Shown in pieces: positions 9,585-16,878 of a stretch of 32,038 nt of DNA (the stretch's first letter is position 1; the number at the start of each line of letters is the position of its first letter). The DNA is from Bacteroidota bacterium (GTDB lineage Bacteria; Bacteroidota; Bacteroidia; Chitinophagales; Saprospiraceae). The notes below the pieces were generated by a model. It saw nothing but the letters and a program-made list of their open reading frames with translations, was not told the origin of the DNA and searched no databases. The stretch is taken from assembly GCA_009908745.1 (NCBI GenBank), contig JAAAOU010000113.1, positions 1-32,038 of the forward strand. The letters are read 5' to 3'. The translations under genes were made by a program, and so were the position numbers.

Positions 9585-10151
9585 TTATTGTTTTACGCGT
9601 TCCACATAAGCGCCGCTAGCCGTATCGACTTTGACTTTGTCGCCTTGGTTTATAAATAAAGGGACCCGGACTTCCGCGCCGGTCTCCACGGTGGCAGGCT
9701 TAAGGGTATTGGTCGCTGTGTCTCCTTTGACACCTGGCTCGGTGTAGGTGATGACTAATTCGATGTACTGCGGCATTTCCAGCGTCAGGGGGACTTCGCG
9801 CTCGGCGTGGTAGATGATATCCACTTCCATGCCTTCTTTGAGCAAGTCGGGCCGGTCGATCATTTCTTCGGCGATGGACACCTGCTCGTAGTTTTCGTTG
9901 TTCATGAAGTGGTAGCCCATGTCATCGTTGTACAAATACTGGAACTTGCGGCGTTCCACGCGCACCTCGTTGATCTTGTGGCCGGCGGGGAAGGTATGGT
10001 CGAGCACCTTGCCGGTGGTCATGCTTTTCAGTTTGGTCCGCACGAAGGCATTGCCTTTGCCAGGCTTGACGTGCTGGAATTCCACAATAGCGAAGGTGTC
10101 GTTATTGTGTTCTAGGCACATGCCCTTGCGGATATCAGACGTAGTTGCCAT
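9585..10151 (-). CDS. efp: Elongation factor P
   Basis: [57 protein letters not shown]...[13 protein letters not shown] loop lysine present. Confidence 0.97.
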   Translation of the reverse strand: MATTSDIRKGMCLEHNNDTFAIVEFQHVKPGKGNAFVRTKLKSMTTGKVLDHTFPAGHKINEVRVERRKFQYLYNDDMGYHFMNNENYEQVSIAEEMIDRPDLLKEGMEVDIIYHAEREVPLTLEMPQYIELVITYTEPGVKGDTATNTLKPATVETGAEVRVPLFINQGDKVKVDTASGAYVERVKQ

Positions 10152-10199
10152 TTATAATTTGATTTCAGTTTGTGTGGTCTCGTTTGCAAAAATGCCCTG

Positions 10200-10207
10200 C
10201 AAAGATA
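10200..10207 (-). promoter_or_regulatory. Candidate Bacteroidota -7 element (TATCTTTG) for efp
   Basis: CAAAGATA on + = TATCTTTG on -, between fabH and efp. The nearest upstream TTG is at 23-nt spacing, longer than ideal. Confidence 0.4.
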
Positions 10208-10229
10208 GGAAAAATTGCGGCACTACCGC

Positions 10230-11219
10230 TCAATAGGCCCACTTCACATAGATGGCTCCCCAGGTAAATCCGCCGCCAAAAGCCGTAAGGATGAGGTTGT
10301 CGCCTTTGTTGAGCTGGCCTTCCCACTCCCACAGGCAAAGCGGTATGGTGCCGGCGGTAGTGTTGCCGTATTTGTGGATGTTGACCATCACGCGTTCCAT
10401 GGGGAAATCGACCATTTTAGCGACGGTTTCTATAATGCGTTTGTTGGCTTGGTGTGGCACGAGCCAGTTGACGTCTTCGTTGCTTAAGCCGTTACGCTGC
10501 ATAACTTTGGAGACGACGTCAGGCATGCCGGAGACGGCTGCTTTGAATACGGGCCGGCCATTCTGATACACATAGTGCTCGCCCCGGGCTACTGTCTCGG
10601 CAGTAGCGGGGTAGCTGGAGCCTCCTGCTTTTTGGTGGAGGTAGATACGCCCGGCGCCATCGCTTTTGAGCAGGGCGTCCATAATGCCTTCTTCTTCCTT
10701 GGTGGCCTCGAGCAGTACGGCACCGGCCCCGTCGCCGAATATCACGCAGGTGGCACGGTCTGTATAATCGATAATAGAAGACATCTTATCCGCACCGATG
10801 ATGATGACCTTCTTGTGGGCACCGGCTTCGATGAAGCGGGCGCCGGTGGTCAAGGCATAGAGGAAGCCAGAGCAGGCCGCGTTAATGTCGTAGCAGAAAG
10901 CATTCTTGATGCCTACTTCGTCCGCTATGATATTGGCGGTGTCAGGAAACTGCATGTCGGCGGTAACCGTAGCGCAGATCACGAGCTCAATGTCTGCCGG
11001 GTCGGTATTGGTCTTTTCCAACAAGCCTTTGACTGCTTCGATGCCCATCACGGAGGTGCCTCGGCCTTCCCCTTTGAGGATGCGGCGTTCAGAAATGCCA
11101 GTGCGGGTACGTATCCACTCGTCGTTGGTATCTACCATTTTTTCCAATTCGGCGTTGGTCAGTACATAGTCGGGGACGTAGCCCTGGACGCCAGTGATTG
11201 CAGCACGTGTCTTGCTCAT
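10230..11219 (-). CDS. fabH: Beta-ketoacyl-ACP synthase III
   Basis: [42 protein letters not shown]; active-site region [36 protein letters not shown]. Start at MSKTR (11219). Confidence 0.96.
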   Translation of the reverse strand: MSKTRAAITGVQGYVPDYVLTNAELEKMVDTNDEWIRTRTGISERRILKGEGRGTSVMGIEAVKGLLEKTNTDPADIELVICATVTADMQFPDTANIIADEVGIKNAFCYDINAACSGFLYALTTGARFIEAGAHKKVIIIGADKMSSIIDYTDRATCVIFGDGAGAVLLEATKEEEGIMDALLKSDGAGRIYLHQKAGGSSYPATAETVARGEHYVYQNGRPVFKAAVSGMPDVVSKVMQRNGLSNEDVNWLVPHQANKRIIETVAKMVDFPMERVMVNIHKYGNTTAGTIPLCLWEWEGQLNKGDNLILTAFGGGFTWGAIYVKWAY

Positions 11220-11367
11220 GTCGCCTTGCAAAGAGTTGATTCGGGCCGCAAGGTAGGAAAAAGGGGGCGCATAGGCAATAGGGCACGACTGCTGATACGC
11301 GTGCGGGCAGAAGAGAATTGCCGTTTTGCAGGCGGCGGAGCTGGGTATTGTTCTTTATCTTGCGGGT

Positions 11368-12360
11368 ATGAAAAGCATACGTTTTTTTCTTGTTATTATT
11401 TGTGGCCTAGTAGTATTCAGCCAAGCAAAAGGGCAGTCCCATTTCCTTGAGCCGGCCGACAGTTTGCACAAAGGCCGGTTTTGGGCGTGCGCCGGCATTG
11501 GTGCCGGGTTGTACGGCAGTGCGTCCTACGGCCTCTACCACGCTTGGTACAAAAACCAAGCATTGAGGGGGTTTCATACCTTTGATGACAGCGGGCAGTG
11601 GCTGGATATGGACAAGGCGGGGCATCTGTTGACGGCTTACGCACAGGCTGATGTTGCTTACCGGGGGTTGCGCTGGACGGGGATGGCGCACCGGAAGTCG
11701 GTATGGTTGGCGGCGGGAGTGGGTACGGTTTTGCAGGGCACCGTAGAGCTTATGGACGCCCACTCTGCCAAGTGGGGCTTTTCGTGGTACGATATCGGCT
11801 TCAATACGTTGGGCGTCGGCTTGTTTGCAGCCCAAGAGCTGGCGTGGCAAGAGCAGCGGGTACGTTTTAAGATATCGCACACGCCAGTAGATTATCCCGA
11901 CTATCTGGTTCCTGCTTCAGGGGAAGGCCCAGGTTATCCTCTCCGGCAGCGGGCTGAAGAATTGTACGGCCGGTCGTATGCCGAGACCTTCCTCAAAGAT
12001 TACAATGGTCAAATTATCTGGGCTTCCGTCAATCTGCGTTCTTGGCTGGCACAGGATGCGGCTACTTGGTTGCCTCCTTGGCTAAACATGGCGGTAGGCT
12101 ATAGTGGAGCCAACATGTTCGGTGGGTACGGCAATAGCTGGCGGTCAGCGCAGGGGCAGGCTTATGTCTTAGACGCTGCGGCTTTTCCCCGCCACCGGCA
12201 GTGGTATTTGTCTTTGGACGTCGACTTGAGGCGTATTCCTACCCGTAAGCGTTGGCTGCGTACAGTTTTCAGCTTGCTGAACTGGGTCAAAATACCGGCA
12301 CCAGCCGTAGAATTCAACACGCAAGGGCAAGGCGTGCGTTTTCGCCCGCTTATGTGGTAG
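11368..12360 (+). CDS. DUF2279-like (YfiM-type) exported protein
   Basis: Signal peptide MKSIRFFLVIICGLVVFSQAKGQ; SLHKGRFWACAGIGAGLYGSASYGLYHAWYKN...FHTFDDSGQWLDMDKAGHLLTAYAQADVAYRGLRW resembles the DUF2279 family in Bacteroidota. Confidence 0.7.
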   Translation: MKSIRFFLVIICGLVVFSQAKGQSHFLEPADSLHKGRFWACAGIGAGLYGSASYGLYHAWYKNQALRGFHTFDDSGQWLDMDKAGHLLTAYAQADVAYRGLRWTGMAHRKSVWLAAGVGTVLQGTVELMDAHSAKWGFSWYDIGFNTLGVGLFAAQELAWQEQRVRFKISHTPVDYPDYLVPASGEGPGYPLRQRAEELYGRSYAETFLKDYNGQIIWASVNLRSWLAQDAATWLPPWLNMAVGYSGANMFGGYGNSWRSAQGQAYVLDAAAFPRHRQWYLSLDVDLRRIPTRKRWLRTVFSLLNWVKIPAPAVEFNTQGQGVRFRPLMW

Positions 12361-13567
12361 GCTGGCCATTGAGGTAGTGCTGGAAGTAGCGGCGGAAAAA
12401 AGCAGGCACGGCCTGCCCAACGGTGGAATTTGGTGCATTAGAGAGGATGACGATACCGATCTCTTCTTGCGGGCAGAACGCGATTTCGGCCCGGTAACCG
12501 TTCACATAGCCGCTGTGGGTGATCACCGTATACGTTTCTTTTTTTACTATGCGCCACCCCATGCCGTAGTGGGCGGCTTTTAGAGGGCGCCACTCCCGCA
12601 GCATATAATTGGCAGCAGGGATGGGAATACGGGCTTGGTAGGCTTGCTGCAGGGCAGTGCTGTCAGCCACCTCTGGATGATAGCCCATAGCCAGTTTCAG
12701 GTATTTGGCCATATCATAAATGCTTGCATTCACCCCAGCGGCAGCGGGTACAGCGTAGTAATCAGGTTCGAGCTGGGCCGGGGCGTAGCCGGCAGCGGCG
12801 CGTCTGCAGGGCAGGGCGCGGTTGGGGTGGGCTTGCATGGCTTCAAAAGTGACCGAAGTGTTGCTCATGCCCACAGGCTGGAGCAGCTTTTGGGCAATCA
12901 GCTGCTCGAAAGAAGTGCCCGCAGCGGCGGCAAGCATATCCCCGGCCAAGTTGAACATGACATTTTGGTAGCTGTGGTAGGTGCCTACAGGGTGGGCGGG
13001 CTCTACGAGTGGGAGCAGGCTTAGGATGTTTTGATAAGAACGGCCCATATTCAGCAAATTGGAATAAGTGTGCCGCGGCAAGCCCGTTGTATGCGTAAGC
13101 AAGTGCTGCAGCTGCAGGCGCTCACTGTAGTCACAGGTCTTAAATTGAATAGCTGGCAACCATTTGCAAAGTGGCGTATTCCATTCAATCAGGCTGTCCT
13201 GTGTCATTGTAGCCGCTAGCAGCCCTGTGAATCCTTTGGAAAGGGAGGCTACCCGGAAAACGGTGTGTTTGTCTACTGCTTTGCCGCTAATGAGGTCGCG
13301 CTGGCCGTGCGTACTTATCTTGGCGGTCACCCCCTTTTTGACGATGGCCATTGCCGCACCGGGCACCCCCTCTTCGGTGAGTTGGTTGGACAACCATTGT
13401 TCGTAACGGTCGGCAAAAAGCTGGAAGTGGTGGTCTAACAGGCTAGGATGCTGCTGTACGGCTAGGTAAAGCGAAGCAGGATGTGGGAAAATACTGTTTT
13501 CTTTCTCCAAGGCCGGGAGGAAAAACAACCATATTGTAGAAAGCAGTACCACTCTTCTCATCTTCAT
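12350..13567 (-). CDS. Serine hydrolase, class C beta-lactamase / penicillin-binding-like family, exported
   Basis: Signal peptide; SxxK motif in FRVASLSKGFTGLLAA; YxN-type motif in TYHSYQNVMFNLAGDML; GVPGAAMAIVKKG; C-terminal HSGYVNGYRAEIAFCPQEEIGIVILSNAPNS. Confidence 0.88.
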   Translation of the reverse strand: MKMRRVVLLSTIWLFFLPALEKENSIFPHPASLYLAVQQHPSLLDHHFQLFADRYEQWLSNQLTEEGVPGAAMAIVKKGVTAKISTHGQRDLISGKAVDKHTVFRVASLSKGFTGLLAATMTQDSLIEWNTPLCKWLPAIQFKTCDYSERLQLQHLLTHTTGLPRHTYSNLLNMGRSYQNILSLLPLVEPAHPVGTYHSYQNVMFNLAGDMLAAAAGTSFEQLIAQKLLQPVGMSNTSVTFEAMQAHPNRALPCRRAAAGYAPAQLEPDYYAVPAAAGVNASIYDMAKYLKLAMGYHPEVADSTALQQAYQARIPIPAANYMLREWRPLKAAHYGMGWRIVKKETYTVITHSGYVNGYRAEIAFCPQEEIGIVILSNAPNSTVGQAVPAFFRRYFQHYLNGQPTT

Positions 13568-13847
13568 GCCTGATCGCTCTTTTCTAGGCTACAATTTTAC
13601 CGCAATCCCTGAGAATGACCAAATTAGGGGGGTGTTTTCTGTAAAACTGCTATTTTTTTTAAAAAATGGATATGATTTAACATGTTGATTTTCAGTTTTA
13701 TATGTAATATTTTTGGACGAGCGAAGCAAGGGCCGCTTTTCACACTAAAAGCCTTTTCGTATCTTCGTAACGAATATTTATAATTGCTGTGGTTTTATGT
13801 GTATCCGCAGTACTTACATATCCCAAAACTATGTCCTTCTGCTTCAC

Positions 13848-14033
13848 GAGCGGGGGTACAGGCTTTCATCCTGAGTCAACCGATTATAATAGTTAGTGAT
13901 AACTTGAAACATATTTGCTAGTGCTTCTTTTATGCGGGGGCAATGAAGCAAAGCACTAATTCGTAAGTTGTCGTCCTATGACGTAGTCAAAACGGCACAC
14001 AAGTGAATAGAATTATAGGTTCTGCCCCCGTTC
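13848..14033 (+). ncRNA. Candidate structured RNA element (unknown family) in a long intergenic/leader region
   Basis: Closing helix GAGCGGGGGTA (13848-13858) / TGCCCCCGTTC (14023-14033), two of its 11 pairs G-U wobbles. Internal hairpins: AGTTA-GTGA-TAACT (13891-13904, GNRA-type loop), TAGTGCTT (13919-13926) / AAGCACTA (13951-13958), CGTC-CTAT-GACG. No family recognised. Confidence 0.4.
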
Positions 14034-14130
14034 GGGATAGCTCCTACACGTTTAACATTCGCTACAAACACTATAAAAAACTAATGCCAGGACTGCTCTG
14101 CAAAGAGTTGTTTTTTGCAAGGTAGCGTTC

Positions 14131-14150
14131 GCTTGCTGAGCAAAGCAAGC
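14131..14150 (+). other. Hairpin in the leader just upstream of the 14177 gene
   Basis: Perfect 7-bp inverted repeat GCTTGCT (14131-14137) / AGCAAGC (14144-14150), 6-nt loop. Confidence 0.5.
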
Positions 14151-14176
14151 AGACAAAGTATAAACTGTACTGTTCG

Positions 14177-14899
14177 ATGAACCGACGACCGCTAATAACA
14201 ATCATAATGCTTACGCTGTGGGCTTTCCTGCAGGGTTTTTCCGTTATGGCACAGCCCCAGCAAGATCGTGGCGGCGCTGAGGGGTATCACATCGGGGTCT
14301 ACACGGGTTCGAGTGCCTTGCTAGGCGTAGATGTCAGCTGTGCTATGAATGACCGCTGGAAGTTGCGGGCCGGGTTTTCGCTCATGCACTTTAAGGTGCG
14401 TCAATGGGAGACGGACTTTAACCGGTTTTCGCACGAAGCATCGATTAATCTTACCGCAGAGTCTTCTTGCTTTTCCTTGCTTTTCGATTACAGCCCTTGG
14501 GGCAAAGGGTTCTTCCGTTTGGTCGGTGGGATCGGCTTGTTCATCGACAACAAGTTCAGTGGTTCAGTGAAGCTGGCAGAGCCGTTTACATTCAACGATA
14601 TTGACTTTGAGCCCGATGAACTGGGGTACGTCTACGGCAGTGTGCACTTCAATCACTCTATCAATCCGTATTTGGGGATAGGCTTGGGCCGCTTACACGG
14701 CAAGAAAAGGCGCGTATCGCTGAGCGTGGACATCGGTACTTTTTATAAAGGGGCCCCTCAAATCCAAGTTGGCGGTACGAACTTGCTACAAAATAACGAA
14801 CACAACTCTGAAATATTAACGGACAATTTTTCCGCTTACCGTTGGTATCCGGTATTGAACTTCCGAATCAACTATTCCATAAATCCTGTTAACAATTAA
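14177..14899 (+). CDS. Hypothetical exported protein, probable outer-membrane beta-barrel
   Basis: Signal peptide ending SVMAQ; alternating beta-strand character (YHIGVYTGSSALLGVDVSCAMNDRWKLRAGFSLMHFKV...), terminal strand FRINYSINPVNN. Confidence 0.6.
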   Translation: MNRRPLITIIMLTLWAFLQGFSVMAQPQQDRGGAEGYHIGVYTGSSALLGVDVSCAMNDRWKLRAGFSLMHFKVRQWETDFNRFSHEASINLTAESSCFSLLFDYSPWGKGFFRLVGGIGLFIDNKFSGSVKLAEPFTFNDIDFEPDELGYVYGSVHFNHSINPYLGIGLGRLHGKKRRVSLSVDIGTFYKGAPQIQVGGTNLLQNNEHNSEILTDNFSAYRWYPVLNFRINYSINPVNN

Positions 14900-14912
14900 T
14901 CCAAGATTAACC

Positions 14913-16658
14913 ATGAAAAATAAATTTTACACCCGCTTATGGCTGCTACTTGCCTCACTAGCGATTGTCGTAGCTTCCTGCACCAAGACAGAGGACATGC
15001 TGCGCGGTACTTCCATCAATGTGGATACGGAGCTGCTACTCAATCCGCTCAACATTCAAATTGTAGCCGACCCCAACGAGTCCCAGCTGCCATCCGACCT
15101 TGATGTAGATGTCACGGGACCCGATGCCGAAAAGGTATATACGGTGTTTGGGGAAAAGAAGCTTGAGGTCAATGTGAATGAAGCAGACCCTCGCATTGCG
15201 ATGCTGCCCATCGGTATCCGTCGTATCGAGCCTGTCTCTTCGGTGGACCCTATTGAGTTTTCCCTGATTTTGAAGGCGGAAGGTTACAACACCGTAACCC
15301 GGAACTACCGCATCACGAACTTTGAGGAGGACATGTGCAATATCCGGCTGCTGCGTACGGATAATACTACGGACGGCATACAAACAGAGGAGGCCCGCTT
15401 CATCGTGAACGAAAAAGGGGCTGCCGAGCCGGTCCGCTTCCAAACTCGCCGTAATACCGATGGCGAATATGTGGCGGTCGAGGTACAGCAAGGCACCCGC
15501 ATGTTCACCGCCGATGGGCAGGCCGTGGTTGGCGATGTGGACGCCGCGTTGAACCACTATAATTTCCGGGTGCAAGGCGTCAATGAAATGGCACCCGCTA
15601 GCCTGTACTCCAATGCGGCTGTCGACAAGGACGGCAATGTGCTGAGCTTGTCTTCATTCGACCTGCTTGCCATGTATACCTTGGATATGCACGCCTCCTC
15701 CAGCGAAGTCCGTAGTTTTTCTAAGCCCCTTGACGTTACCGTGCAAGTACAAGCGGATGCCACCAACCCGGCGACCGGCGAGCGGATCAAAGCCGGGGAT
15801 GTCATACCGGTATGGAGCTACAACGAAAAACTGGGCGAGTGGCAAGAAGAAACCACCGCGACGATTACCACCGGCACTGGTGGCATGCTGTACGCTAATT
15901 TCGAGCAGGAGCACCTTTCGATCTGGCTACTGGGCGGGCGCTTCCCCTGCCGCAACCAAACTCGGGTATTGGTGACCAATAACGAGCAGCAACGCAATGG
16001 CCCCAAGCGCTACTACTATGTAGAGGTGTATCGGGCAAGCGACAACACCGTACTTTGGACGGACTATACACGTTTCTACGACAATGAGTCGATCGAGTTG
16101 TTTGCTGGTTTTACCATACCCATTTATTTCCGGATTTACTCAGAACCGGCAGAGGCATGCAGTACGCAGGAGATATTGTTCGAGTCCGAAGTATTCAACA
16201 GCTGTGGGGGAGAGATCGAAGTGGATGTCACCGAGGCACTCCTTCAGACGGACTTGGATCGGGTTAGGATGTTTGTAGAAGTAGCAGGCACCTGCTCTAG
16301 CGATTTCAACGATCTGGTCGTCCGGCCTTCCCTTCCGATCCTCTACCGCGAGAATGGATGCGAGACTTGGCAGCCTTTAGGCTGGTTGCGCAATGGCGAA
16401 GGCGCTACGCAGGCGCTGGAGCGTGGAAAGTACTACGACTTCCGGATTTCTCACCGTACACTTGACCGCTGCATCTTTAACTTGCAGGTTCCTACACAGG
16501 ATACGACCGTTTTGGTTGATAGCCCGGTGTATAATTTCATGGAAGAAATTGAAGTCATGTACGATGGGGATGATATCCGTTTTAACTACACGGATATTCA
16601 AGTCCCGGATTTGGCGTGCGACGAGTATATCGATTACCTTAATGATGTGCCCCGTTAG
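14913..16658 (+). CDS. Hypothetical lipoprotein with multiple beta-rich domains
   Basis: Lipobox SLAIVVASC-TKT; acidic residues after Cys; Cys-rich C-terminal half. Only 13 bp after the preceding gene, so likely co-transcribed. Confidence 0.7.
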   Translation: MKNKFYTRLWLLLASLAIVVASCTKTEDMLRGTSINVDTELLLNPLNIQIVADPNESQLPSDLDVDVTGPDAEKVYTVFGEKKLEVNVNEADPRIAMLPIGIRRIEPVSSVDPIEFSLILKAEGYNTVTRNYRITNFEEDMCNIRLLRTDNTTDGIQTEEARFIVNEKGAAEPVRFQTRRNTDGEYVAVEVQQGTRMFTADGQAVVGDVDAALNHYNFRVQGVNEMAPASLYSNAAVDKDGNVLSLSSFDLLAMYTLDMHASSSEVRSFSKPLDVTVQVQADATNPATGERIKAGDVIPVWSYNEKLGEWQEETTATITTGTGGMLYANFEQEHLSIWLLGGRFPCRNQTRVLVTNNEQQRNGPKRYYYVEVYRASDNTVLWTDYTRFYDNESIELFAGFTIPIYFRIYSEPAEACSTQEILFESEVFNSCGGEIEVDVTEALLQTDLDRVRMFVEVAGTCSSDFNDLVVRPSLPILYRENGCETWQPLGWLRNGEGATQALERGKYYDFRISHRTLDRCIFNLQVPTQDTTVLVDSPVYNFMEEIEVMYDGDDIRFNYTDIQVPDLACDEYIDYLNDVPR

Positions 16659-16708
16659 GGAAGTCAACTGCCACGTTGTCAAGAATTAACAGGTTTAAAT
16701 CGTTTAAC

Positions 16709-16743
16709 AGGGGGGCTCCTTACTACAGGGGTGCCCCTTTTTT
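16709..16743 (+). terminator. Rho-independent terminator after the lipoprotein gene
   Basis: AGGGGGGCTCCT (16709-16720) / AGGGGTGCCCCT (16727-16738), 12-bp stem with two mismatches and one G-U wobble, 6-nt loop, followed by TTTTT. Confidence 0.75.
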
Positions 16744-16878
16744 GGTCGTAGGTTGGCGTATGAGGATAACCCGCTGGGGTTCAGACAAACTATTTGGTAG
16801 GATTGGCCGTTGTTGATTTAAAGCAAAAACTAGCTTATATTACCGAAGCTTGATGCTGTTATCGTAAATCCACCGCTT

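Noticed and set aside
10230-11219. fabH-efp-accB-accC order as a novel cluster
   Set aside because: Co-location of these lipid and translation genes is common in Bacteroidota; only the downstream lipoprotein/exporter extension seemed worth noting.
10575-11450. 291-aa plus-strand ORF
   Set aside because: Antisense to fabH; no coherent protein family.
13568-14176. tmRNA, RNase P RNA or tRNA in the long intergenic region
   Set aside because: No T-arm GGTTCRANTCC, CCA end, or RNase P core (GAGGAAAGTCC) found; left as a structured element of unknown class.
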